From NCBI GenBank assembly GCA_016865505.2, contig AP025252.1, forward strand, positions 930,001 to 994,000: 64,000 nt of DNA. Direction: 5' to 3'. This document shows, one piece after another, positions 53,240 to 60,584 of this stretch. How positions within the stretch are numbered: position 1 is the first letter of the stretch; each line of letters starts with the position of its first letter. The position numbers and the translations under genes are program-made. Origin of the DNA: Bryobacterales bacterium F-183. GTDB lineage: Bacteria; Acidobacteriota; Terriglobia; Bryobacterales; Bryobacteraceae. The notes beneath the pieces are model-generated. The model worked only from the letters and a program-made list of their open reading frames with translations, was not told the origin of the DNA and did no database searches.

Positions 53240-53836
53240 ATGAGCCAGATCAATTACTACGACCTTCTCCAGATCCACCCGCGCGCAGAACCCGAAACCA
53301 TCCTCCGCGTCTACAAACTGTTCGCCGCCCGGTACCATCCGGACAACCAGCGTACCGGCGATGCGGAACGTTTCCGCCTCATCCGCGAAGCCTACGAGGT
53401 CCTGAGCGACCCCGAGAAGCGCGCCGAATACGACCGCCGTTTTGACCACAAGAACGTCGAGCCGCTCGACGTCTTCATGTCGCGCGACTTTACGGATGGC
53501 CTGAACGCAGAATACATGGTCCGCATCGGCATCTTGTGTTTGTTGTACGCCAAGCGCCGTTCCAACCCGGACTACGCGGCCTTGTCGTTTTTGGATCTGG
53601 AAAACCTGATGGCCTTCCCCCGCGAGCGCCTGTCGTTCGCCACCTGGTACCTCAGGTCAAAGAAGTACATACTGCAGGACGACCGTTCCAGCTTCATCAT
53701 CACCATGGACGGTGTGGACTATCTGGAGACGCAGATTCGGGACAATGAGTCGCTGTACGAGATCTTCCGGGCTTCGGAAAACGGCGTCATGATCTCGTCG
53801 AAAGCGCTGCTCGGCAAACAGCAAGCCTACGCCTGA
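53240..53836 (+). CDS. J-domain (DnaJ-like) protein
   Basis: A 198-residue protein with an N-terminal J domain (about 4-70) carrying HPD at 33-35, which stimulates DnaK/Hsp70 ATPase. There is no Gly/Phe region or zinc centre, so it is a specialised co-chaperone rather than full DnaJ. The C-terminal half (about 85-198) resembles a winged-helix-like module (LSFATWYLRSKKYILQDD, then ITMDGVDYLE). The 3' end overlaps the convergent DUF433 gene by 10 bases. Confidence 0.9.
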   Translation: MSQINYYDLLQIHPRAEPETILRVYKLFAARYHPDNQRTGDAERFRLIREAYEVLSDPEKRAEYDRRFDHKNVEPLDVFMSRDFTDGLNAEYMVRIGILCLLYAKRRSNPDYAALSFLDLENLMAFPRERLSFATWYLRSKKYILQDDRSSFIITMDGVDYLETQIRDNESLYEIFRASENGVMISSKALLGKQQAYA

Positions 53837-54015
53837 CGGAGTGAAACAACGGCGCGGATGTGCTCGGCACTGAGCTGGGGAAACTCGTTGAGAATCTCAG
53901 CCTCGGTCTCGCCTGCGTCTAGTTTTTGAAGGATTAGGTAGACGGGAATACGTGTCCCCGCCAGACGAGGCTTCCCCATCATGACGCCTTCCCTCGATTC
54001 AATGTAGGCCGACAT
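53827..54015 (-). CDS. DUF433 antitoxin-like protein
   Basis: A 62-residue DUF433 protein. The N-terminal strand YIESREGVMMGKPRLAGTRI is the family hallmark, followed by a helical region (LQKLDAGETEAEILNEF) that resembles a helix-turn-helix. DUF433 genes usually pair with a DUF5615 PIN-like toxin. No such partner is on either side here, so it is probably an orphan. ATG 54015 is used; it starts 2 bases after the stop of the 166-residue gene. Confidence 0.88.
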   Translation of the reverse strand: MSAYIESREGVMMGKPRLAGTRIPVYLILQKLDAGETEAEILNEFPQLSAEHIRAVVSLRQA

Positions 54016-54017
54016 CG

Positions 54018-54518
54018 CTAATCGAACAATCCAATCTGACCCGGAAGCGTCGCCTGCTTCTTCGCCCCCGCCGCCTTCGCTCCCTTGGTCAGCGGACTCC
54101 CGATCACTCCCAACACCTGGGTCTCCATCAGCGCCTGGCGCGGCACGTAAATCCGCTGATTCAAAAACGCCGGATCCGGCGGAATCACTTGAAATCCACC
54201 CGGCTCGAGCAGCAATAGATTGTTCGGAGCCACTCCGTCCATCGCGTCCTCGTCCCGGAACTTTAGCCGCAGCCACAGCCCTTCCATCTTCGGACGAACC
54301 GTAAAGAACCGGTTCGGCTTCCAGACCTCGTTGGTCGGCAGATCTTTCACAAAACAAACGGCTTTGGTCTCAGCGGTGGACACCTGGGTGAGGCTTCCGC
54401 CGGTGGACAGGACATCCATAAACCCGTCCGTAAATAGCGAGCCTGGGTTGACAAACCCGGTGAGCGGTTCCTTCTCAAACCGCACAACCAAAACACGCTT
54501 ATTGGTGGAGGACGCCAT
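54018..54518 (-). CDS. Conserved acidobacterial protein of unknown function
   Basis: A 166-residue beta-rich protein. Conserved-looking segments are KRVLVVRFEKEPLTGFVNP, ETKAVCFVKDLP, FFTVRPKMEGLWLRLKF, NNLLLLEPGGFQVIPPDP and RIYVPRQALMETQVLGVIGSP. I have seen this pattern in many acidobacterial genomes (memory). A PilZ-like or small ligand-binding barrel is possible but not shown. The gene is divergent from xerD across a 66-base gap with a perfect 9-base dyad and heads DUF433. Confidence 0.72.
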   Translation of the reverse strand: MASSTNKRVLVVRFEKEPLTGFVNPGSLFTDGFMDVLSTGGSLTQVSTAETKAVCFVKDLPTNEVWKPNRFFTVRPKMEGLWLRLKFRDEDAMDGVAPNNLLLLEPGGFQVIPPDPAFLNQRIYVPRQALMETQVLGVIGSPLTKGAKAAGAKKQATLPGQIGLFD

Positions 54519-54538
54519 TTACGAAAGCTTTTGGCAGG

Positions 54539-54559
54539 AGTTTTGTTCTAAACAAAACT
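54539..54559. promoter_or_regulatory. Perfect inverted repeat in the divergent promoter region
   Basis: Arms AGTTTTGTT (54539-54547) and AACAAAACT (54551-54559) pair perfectly over 9 bases around CTA. The element lies between the divergent start codons at 54518 and 54585 in a clearly AT-rich gap. A TATCAT at 54571-54576 would place a transcript start at or near the xerD ATG (54585), and no ribosome-binding sequence precedes it, so xerD may be leaderless. Likely an operator for one or both genes. Confidence 0.55.
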
Positions 54560-54584
54560 GTAAGTTATTGTATCATTAGATTTA

Positions 54585-55517
54585 ATGCCCAAAGCGGAAC
54601 CCGTCGCCGGAAACACGGATCGGACGGGAACCCGCGTCTCTGCCGCCAGCGCTTCGTTCCTTACTTTCTGCCGTGTTGAGAAGGGTTTAGCGGCAAATTC
54701 GATCGATGCCTACCGCCGCGATTTGGCATCGTTTTCCGCCTGGACCGCCGACTCCCGCATCACAGGATTCCCAACCATCGACGACCTTCGCGCATACCTC
54801 GATTCTCTCTATGCCAAGGGCCTGCAGGGCCGCAGCGTCGCGCGACACCTAACCACCCTGCGAAATTTCTATAAGTTCCTGCTGGAACAGAACTTAGTGA
54901 GTGTCGACCCGAGCGAGTTCCTGACGTCGCCCAAACAATGGGCGACGATCCCCAAGTTCCTGAATGCAGAAGAGATCGGCAAGCTTTTGAACGCCCCGGC
55001 GGTGGACACCGCGCTCGGCCAGCGCGACCGCGCCATGCTCGAACTTCTCTATGCTTCGGGCCTCCGCGTATCGGAGCTTTGCACGGTTCAGGTTTCGGAT
55101 ATTGAGCGGAGCCTCGGTGTGGTTCGGGTCACCGGCAAGGGCAACAAGCAGCGCCTGGTCCCCGTAGGTGCCAGCGCGATTCGCGCTATTGAGGATTACC
55201 TCGAAAGCGGCCGTCCGGCGATTCTGAAGCGGCGTAGCAGCAAGTTTTTGTTCGTTACCGCGCGAGGTGGGCGCCTAACCCGCCAAGCGTTCTGGAAGTT
55301 ACTGGCGCAGCACGGGTTACGCGCCGGGATCAGCCGCCAACTGACCCCTCACGTGCTCCGCCACAGCTTTGCCACGCACCTGCTCGAAGGCGGTGCCGAC
55401 CTGCGCAGCGTCCAAACCATGCTCGGCCACGCCGACATCTCGACGACGCAGGTGTATACGCATGTGGTCCGCGGTCGTCTTCGCAGGACGATCGATGAGC
55501 ATCATCCTCGTGCGTAG
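54585..55517 (+). CDS. xerD: Tyrosine recombinase XerD
   Basis: A 310-residue tyrosine recombinase. The N-terminal SAM-like domain spans about 20-105. All catalytic residues are present: Arg161, Lys185, His256, Arg259, His282 and Tyr291 (LYASGLRVSEL, HVLRHSFATHLL, GHADISTTQVYTH). It resembles XerC/XerD, which resolve chromosome dimers at dif. Nothing points to a mobile element. The gene has no Shine-Dalgarno sequence. Confidence 0.92.
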   Translation: MPKAEPVAGNTDRTGTRVSAASASFLTFCRVEKGLAANSIDAYRRDLASFSAWTADSRITGFPTIDDLRAYLDSLYAKGLQGRSVARHLTTLRNFYKFLLEQNLVSVDPSEFLTSPKQWATIPKFLNAEEIGKLLNAPAVDTALGQRDRAMLELLYASGLRVSELCTVQVSDIERSLGVVRVTGKGNKQRLVPVGASAIRAIEDYLESGRPAILKRRSSKFLFVTARGGRLTRQAFWKLLAQHGLRAGISRQLTPHVLRHSFATHLLEGGADLRSVQTMLGHADISTTQVYTHVVRGRLRRTIDEHHPRA

Positions 55518-55559
55518 GTAAATTGCAGTCCATGTAAAGGAAACGGTGAATAGCAAGCG

Positions 55560-56873
55560 ATGAGCGATTACAAATTCATGCTGGAAAGCCACCTGTCCGC
55601 CGAGCAGAACCGGGCGGTGGCAGCCATCCAAACGACAGCCGCCGAAGCCGGGGTCCCGCTCTTTCTCACCGGTGGCGCGTTGCGTGACATGCTGGGCGGC
55701 TTTCCCATTCGCGAGCTCGATTTCACCGTCGAAGGCAATGCTATCAAACTCGCCAAAGCCATTGAGAAAAAAGGCGTTGCCAAGATCGTCTCGACCGACG
55801 AAACCAGCAAGACGGCGGAACTCGCCTTTGCCGGCGGCGTGAACGTCAACATCGCCATGGCCCGCTCGGAAAAGTACGCCAAACCGGGCGCCAAACCCAA
55901 GATCACCCCGGCGACCATTCACGAAGATCTGAAGTCGCGCGACTTCACCATGAATTCTATCGCGCTGTCCTTGAACAAAGCTTCGCTCGGGCTGCTGTTC
56001 GACCCCACGATCGGCGCATCGGACCTGGAACGCCGCGAACTCCGCACCGTCACCAACCACACCCTCTCCGACGATCCGGCGCGGATTTTGCGAATGATCC
56101 GGCTGAAGGTCCGCATGGGGCTGACCCTCGACGAACGCACCCAAACGCAGTACCAGTCGGTGCGGGAAGCGAAGCTCGAAACCAAGATCCCGGCCGAGGC
56201 GCTGCGGGTGGAACTGATGCGGATCGCCAGCGAGCAAAACCCCGGTGCGGTGATTGAAGAGCTGCACAAAGAGGGTCTGCTGAAGTTGTACTCGCCGGCG
56301 CTGACGGGTCCCAAACTGAATCAGGCAGGATTCGCCAAGCTGTTGAAGGCACGGCAGAACATGCCGTTCGGCGTGGAGTTCCCCGTGAACTGGACGCCGC
56401 TGTTCCTGTTCTTCCTCACCGAAAAGCTGTCGCCCAAAGAGGTGTCCGGTTTAGTCAAGGCGACGGGGCTGAGCCAGAAGGACGTCAACGCCTGGAAGAA
56501 GCTGGAAGCGAACGCCAAGAAGCTCGAAAAGTCGCTGAAGGGTCCCAAGGTGAACCGCCCGTCCCTGGTGTACCGCGCGCTGGTGGAACAGCCGGGTGAA
56601 GAGATCCTGTTTGTGCTGGCGCGCAGTGGCGAGCGCATCGTGCAGGATCGCATCAAGAACTACCTGTCGAAGTACCTAAACGTCGCGCAGGAAGTGACGG
56701 ACGAAGAGGTGACGGGAGCCGAGCCAGGTACGCCAAAGTTCAAGAAGCTGAAAGATGCGCTGCTGAACAAGCGGCTGGATGCGCGTCCCAAGAAGGTCGT
56801 AGTGGAGGAGGTGTTGCCGCCGTCGCCTCCGCCGATTGTAGGCCGGTCAGCTCGCAGCGCAGCACGGCAGTAG
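55560..56873 (+). CDS. CCA-adding enzyme/poly(A) polymerase family protein
   Basis: A 437-residue class II nucleotidyltransferase. Visible are the GGALRD loop at about 38-43, LDFTVEGN in the place of the usual D-x-D catalytic strand, RDFTMNSIALSL and DDPARILRMIRLKVRMGL. The second catalytic carboxylate may come from the Glu or a neighbouring residue; the D-x-D is not standard. The C-terminal tail after 400 is Lys/Pro/Ser-rich and basic. It probably adds CCA to tRNA or tails RNA. It follows xerD by 42 bases and ends 11 bases before the convergent PQQ-like gene. Confidence 0.85.
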   Translation: MSDYKFMLESHLSAEQNRAVAAIQTTAAEAGVPLFLTGGALRDMLGGFPIRELDFTVEGNAIKLAKAIEKKGVAKIVSTDETSKTAELAFAGGVNVNIAMARSEKYAKPGAKPKITPATIHEDLKSRDFTMNSIALSLNKASLGLLFDPTIGASDLERRELRTVTNHTLSDDPARILRMIRLKVRMGLTLDERTQTQYQSVREAKLETKIPAEALRVELMRIASEQNPGAVIEELHKEGLLKLYSPALTGPKLNQAGFAKLLKARQNMPFGVEFPVNWTPLFLFFLTEKLSPKEVSGLVKATGLSQKDVNAWKKLEANAKKLEKSLKGPKVNRPSLVYRALVEQPGEEILFVLARSGERIVQDRIKNYLSKYLNVAQEVTDEEVTGAEPGTPKFKKLKDALLNKRLDARPKKVVVEEVLPPSPPPIVGRSARSAARQ

Positions 56874-56884
56874 GAACGCTGGGC

Positions 56885-58381
56885 CTACGGCTTCCCAAAG
56901 GCCCACAAAGCGTTGTTTGACCGGATGTAAATGGTGGAGCCAGCCAGCGCAGGCGTACCCTGAATAGGGTCGCCGAGGTCGTTGTTGGCCAGTACTTCCA
57001 GCCGGTCGCCGCCTCCGAGAACGGTGACGACGCCGTCTGCGGATGCGAGAAAGATCTTGCCGCCGCCCGCTACCGGGGACGCCCAATAGTTGCCGGGAGC
57101 GTTCACCCGGCCGCGATAGACGACCGTACCGGTCTTCGCGTCGAGGCAGCTGATAATTCCGCCTGAGCTCACGGAGTACACACGGCCGCGGTATTCGAGC
57201 GCGGTCGATACTTCCGGAGCGTTGCGCTTTTCCTGCCAGACCAGCGCATCAGCGGGCAAAGCCCCGGTTCCAGTTCCGGGGCGCAGCGCCAGCACACCAG
57301 CGGCGGCAGGCGGAATGTTGTTGCCAGCCTCCATGAACCCCTGATACTCGCGGGCATCCAGAAAGTTGTCTTTGTTCTCGTCGAAGTACACCCAGGCGGT
57401 GCGAAGGGTGACGTGGGCTCCGGGCGTATCCTCGGACACTCCGGCTCGACGGACGAAGTACAGGTCTTTCTCCGGTAACTCTGCTCTTGCCAGTTTGCCG
57501 TCGCCGTTCGCGTCGTATTTTGCCAGTGCTTCGGTGAACGGAGGGGGCTTCGGTACCGTGAACAGATCTCCGCCAAAGCCTGGGGCATTCCAGTACAAAA
57601 TGTCGGCCCCGAAAGTGGGCGTGGAGGTACCTGCCGACGCTTGCGGGAACCACCAGAGCGGGCTGCCATCTTCGATCTTGTACGCAGACAGCGTGCCGGG
57701 ACGGCACAGCACAATCTGGTTGTTCCAGATGAGTGGCGTGGAGTGCGCGGCCTTTGCTCCATCCAAGGTGGATTGGGCGAGCGTGGTCTTCCAGGCAAGG
57801 CTGCCATCTGTCTTGCGCAGCGCGAACAACGACGGAGTGGGCATGTAGTCGCGCGTGAAGACGACGAAATCGCCGGCCAGTACGGGCGAGGTGCCGCTGC
57901 CGAACGGAGATTTGGCGACCTCCATTGGGTAGGTCCAGGCGACGGAGCCATCCCATTCATAGGCGATCAGGCCGTAGGAACCGGAGTAGACAAACACGCG
58001 CTTGCCGTCCGTGACGGGAGTGGAGGTGGCCGGGCTACTGGTGGGGTGAACGGTTTCGATGCGCGGCGCCGGGATGGTGTGACGCCAAACGATGGCGCCG
58101 CTGCTGCGATTGAGGGCGATCGTTTCCAAGGTCTTCGAACTGGCGGTGAAGGCGGTGACGAACACGCGGTCCCGAGCCACGCAGGGCGAGCCATGTCCTG
58201 CCGGGAGGTCGGTCTTCCACAACATCGCTTTTCCGGGGCCAAACGACGTTGGCAGATCGGCGGCGTCTGACCCTATGCCTCGTCCGGACGGACCCCGAAA
58301 CTGGGGCCAGTGCAGATCGTCAGCGGGTGCGACGGCGGCCGTCAGAACGAGGCAGGCGGTTAAGCAAGGAAGGGGTCGCAT
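56885..58381 (-). CDS. Exported PQQ-like beta-propeller protein with EF-hands
   Basis: A 498-residue protein with a signal peptide (MRPLPCLTACLVLTAAVAPA). WD/PQQ-type repeats show as FVYSGSYGLIAYEWDGSVAW, VVFTRDYMPTPSLFALRKTDGSLAW, KIEDGSPLWW and so on. Inserted between the blades are two EF-hand-like calcium loops (DANGDGKLARAE at about 290-301 and DENKDNFLDARE at about 334-345). The propeller may bind PQQ-like or scaffold partners; no dehydrogenase active site is seen. It lies 40 bases after the PEP-CTERM stop on the same strand. Confidence 0.85.
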   Translation of the reverse strand: MRPLPCLTACLVLTAAVAPADDLHWPQFRGPSGRGIGSDAADLPTSFGPGKAMLWKTDLPAGHGSPCVARDRVFVTAFTASSKTLETIALNRSSGAIVWRHTIPAPRIETVHPTSSPATSTPVTDGKRVFVYSGSYGLIAYEWDGSVAWTYPMEVAKSPFGSGTSPVLAGDFVVFTRDYMPTPSLFALRKTDGSLAWKTTLAQSTLDGAKAAHSTPLIWNNQIVLCRPGTLSAYKIEDGSPLWWFPQASAGTSTPTFGADILYWNAPGFGGDLFTVPKPPPFTEALAKYDANGDGKLARAELPEKDLYFVRRAGVSEDTPGAHVTLRTAWVYFDENKDNFLDAREYQGFMEAGNNIPPAAAGVLALRPGTGTGALPADALVWQEKRNAPEVSTALEYRGRVYSVSSGGIISCLDAKTGTVVYRGRVNAPGNYWASPVAGGGKIFLASADGVVTVLGGGDRLEVLANNDLGDPIQGTPALAGSTIYIRSNNALWAFGKP

Positions 58382-58421
58382 AGTTGTGTCTTGTTTCGGT
58401 CACCGCCGCACACCGCGCGGT

Positions 58422-59081
58422 TTATCTGTCTTTACGAAGACGAGCGGCAACCGCGACAGCTCCAAGGAGGAAAAGAGCGGAAGACGCCTCGGGTACAGGG
58501 TTGACGACCGGCGTGCCTTCCAATTGAAAGTTGTTGAAGCGGGCGCTATCGCCGTAACTCAGGCCGCCATCAGTCGAAAGACGGTTGTTGTTCAGAACTG
58601 CCACGCCGGATGGGGTTACAGACGGGATACTAGCGGACCAAGCGATCGTGCCTGCCGACTCCGAAACAACCAGCCAGTACTTGGTGTTCGCCAGCAACGT
58701 AAACGGAGAAGCCGGAGTGAAGGCATAGTTGAAATAGTCGTTACCTTGGGCGGGGGGATTCGAGAACTGCACCAGGACGTTGGCACCGGGGTCGGCACCG
58801 CCAACGTTTTCGCGCAGGGTCACGACCGGGACGCGGCCGACGCTGAACCCGGCGAGCCGGAGAGTGAGCTGCGTCAGATTGTAGTTTTGGCCGGGGCTTA
58901 GGGTGAATCCGATAGCCTTTACAAATTGGCCGCCAATTACGGTTGGGGTCGAATCGTTGGTTACGGGCAGGTTACCTAGGATGGTGTCCGCCTTGAGATT
59001 GGCGGCGGACCCGAGAAAGAGCAAGCAGGCAATGGTCCCGGCGTAACCTGCAGTAGCGCCGGGCCGAATTCCTTTGAGCAT
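58422..59081 (-). CDS. PEP-CTERM anchored protein (choice-of-anchor R-like)
   Basis: A 219-residue surface protein. The N-terminus is a signal peptide-like segment (about 15-32). The body is a beta-sandwich resembling choice-of-anchor R domains (GQFVKAIGFTLSPGQNYN, NTKYWLVVSES). The C-terminus VPEASSALFLLGAVAV followed by RLRKDR is a PEP-CTERM signal with the third P replaced by A, normally cut by exosortase after anchoring. Exosortase is not in the window. Probable role: exopolysaccharide-associated exported protein. Confidence 0.85.
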   Translation of the reverse strand: MLKGIRPGATAGYAGTIACLLFLGSAANLKADTILGNLPVTNDSTPTVIGGQFVKAIGFTLSPGQNYNLTQLTLRLAGFSVGRVPVVTLRENVGGADPGANVLVQFSNPPAQGNDYFNYAFTPASPFTLLANTKYWLVVSESAGTIAWSASIPSVTPSGVAVLNNNRLSTDGGLSYGDSARFNNFQLEGTPVVNPVPEASSALFLLGAVAVAARLRKDR

Positions 59082-59142
59082 GCTCGCAACATATCACGGA
59101 AGAATGAATTTTGCGTGAGGAAGTTTGCGCACAATTTCGACG

Positions 59143-59169
59143 CTAAGTGTATGCCAAATGAACACTTAG
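59143..59169. promoter_or_regulatory. Inverted repeat in PEP-CTERM upstream region
   Basis: CTAAGTGT (59143-59150) and ACACTTAG (59162-59169) pair perfectly over 8 bases with an 11-base spacer, 62-88 bases before the PEP-CTERM start codon at 59081. Spacing and position suit a regulator-binding site for the surface-protein gene. Confidence 0.4.
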
Positions 59170-59340
59170 AGATTCTCGATGACATACCGTTCAGCGAGCT
59201 GGCGGCTGTCGGCGGGACCGGGCGTTATTGAGGGTTGTGACGCTGGTCTGCACGCTATGCATCACACTGAAAAATGCGCGGAGTTTTCCTCCTCAGCACG
59301 ATAAGCATAGCTGAATCAACAGGTTATGTTTTCCAACGAT

Positions 59341-59379
59341 GATACCCTTTAAGGGTACTCAGATACCCATTTTGGGTAT
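59341..59379. repeat. Two tandem palindromes past the Nuo-like gene
   Basis: TACCCTT/AAGGGTA (59343-59349 and 59351-59357) and ATACCCA/TGGGTAT (59363-59369 and 59373-59379) both pair over 7 bases. GATACCC recurs at 59341 and 59362, a 21-base period (two helical turns), so a dimeric protein could bind both on one face. The second palindrome ends directly at the stop codon (59380) of the minus-strand Nuo-like gene. Terminator function is less likely because there is no T-tract. Confidence 0.5.
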
Positions 59380-60582
59380 TTAGTGTCCCGGCACGGCTTG
59401 CGCCGCATTCTGCGACTCGGCACGCACCAACTGCTCTGCGGCCCGCGACCGGAGGTTTACCGCCAACTGCGGAAACACTCCGAACACCACCAACGCGAGC
59501 ACGATGGCTGTTAATGGGAGCCTCTCTCGAAGCCTTGCGTCCGGTACGGTTGGGAGCGCCTCCACTCTAGCACCGAGGAACAAGCGGGTGAAGAGACGGT
59601 AGATGGTGATGGCGTTGAGCGCGGTGGCCACGGGGATGGCGAGGCCGATCCAGGGATGGGCTTCGAGCGCTCCGTGCATCAGCAGGTCCTCCGAGATGAA
59701 GCCCATGGTGCCGGGGAGGCCGACCAGCGCTACTCCCGAAATCAGGAAGAAGGTGGCGAGGCGTGGGAAGCGGCCTCCGAGGCCCAGGTAGCCTTGCAGA
59801 GTGCCGAGTTTGCCGCCGTTGCGAACCTCCAGCATCCGCAGGACCGCCAGCAGACCCGTGGTAGCCATCGGGACGACCATCCAGTGCATGAGCGAACCGG
59901 TGATGGCTTCGACATTCATACCTTCGAGTCCGGCGAGGATGGAGGATGCCTGGCTGGTGACGACGTAGGCGAGTACGCGGCGTGGTCGGCTTTCCGCCAC
60001 CGCCATCACGGCGCTGATGACTGCCGTGGCGAGGCCGATGTCGGAAAGGATCATCAGCGAAGAGTGTGAAAGATCGGGCAGGAGCGGCAGGGCGATGCGG
60101 GCGATGATAACCAGGCCCAGGTGCGCGTTGAACTGGAGTCCGTGGAGGACGATGTCGCCATGCTCAAACGAATCGCCCACCCAGGATTGCAGGGGGAAGA
60201 GGCCTTTGCGCTGGATGACGGCCAGCATGATGAGGGCGAACGCCCATTCGGGGTAATCGCCGGTGGACAGCAGAAAGATGCCGCCGCCGAGGGCGAGACA
60301 TCCGGCCGCGACGGTGGCCCGGCTCAGCTTGTGGACATGGCTGGCGGTGAGAAGCGGGATGGCACTGATGGTCCAGCCGGCCCAGATGAGAAAGGGCTGG
60401 GTGGCACAGTAGGCGAGCATGGTGCCGGTGAAGACCAGCAGATAGTCGAACTTGACGGAGAGCCCGCGGAGATCCTGGCGGGGCAGCATCAGCAGGGCGC
60501 TGACGAACAGGGCCGTGTACAACACGATGGGCACTGTGTTGAAGGCGTCGATTGTGAACCAGGTATTGAGCAAGGCCGTCAT
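59380..60582 (-). CDS. Proton/sodium antiporter-like subunit (NuoM/NuoN/MnhD type)
   Basis: About 400 residues from ATG 60582, with around a dozen membrane helices; the open frame to 60774 overlaps the upstream gene and is not family-like. Motifs of the Proton_antipo_M family include the conserved Lys/Glu region ERKGL-like stretch (here AVIQRKGLFPLQSWV), HSSLMILSDIGLA, and PGTMGFISEDLLM. Such subunits move protons or sodium. It is the third gene of the Dab-type locus, 2 bases after DabB. Confidence 0.85.
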   Translation of the reverse strand: MTALLNTWFTIDAFNTVPIVLYTALFVSALLMLPRQDLRGLSVKFDYLLVFTGTMLAYCATQPFLIWAGWTISAIPLLTASHVHKLSRATVAAGCLALGGGIFLLSTGDYPEWAFALIMLAVIQRKGLFPLQSWVGDSFEHGDIVLHGLQFNAHLGLVIIARIALPLLPDLSHSSLMILSDIGLATAVISAVMAVAESRPRRVLAYVVTSQASSILAGLEGMNVEAITGSLMHWMVVPMATTGLLAVLRMLEVRNGGKLGTLQGYLGLGGRFPRLATFFLISGVALVGLPGTMGFISEDLLMHGALEAHPWIGLAIPVATALNAITIYRLFTRLFLGARVEALPTVPDARLRERLPLTAIVLALVVFGVFPQLAVNLRSRAAEQLVRAESQNAAQAVPGH

Positions 60583-60584
60583 GG

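Larger units (their letters stand above)
59082..59379. other. 298-base intergenic region upstream of the PEP-CTERM gene
   Basis: No convincing gene. A 38-codon frame (GTG 59115 to TGA 59231) exists but has no family support. The region holds an 8-base inverted repeat (59143-59169), an AT-rich stretch near 59270-59340 and two tandem palindromes (59341-59379). These probably make up the promoter/operator region of the PEP-CTERM gene and the 3' end of the Nuo-like gene. Confidence 0.6.

Noticed and set aside
54585-55517. XerD as integrase of a genomic island
   Set aside because: Length and motifs are those of housekeeping XerC/XerD; no att repeats, tRNA or phage genes nearby.
59115-59231. 38-codon frame in the PEP-CTERM upstream region
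   Set aside because: No start signal, no recognisable family, and it spans the inverted repeat; chance is sufficient.
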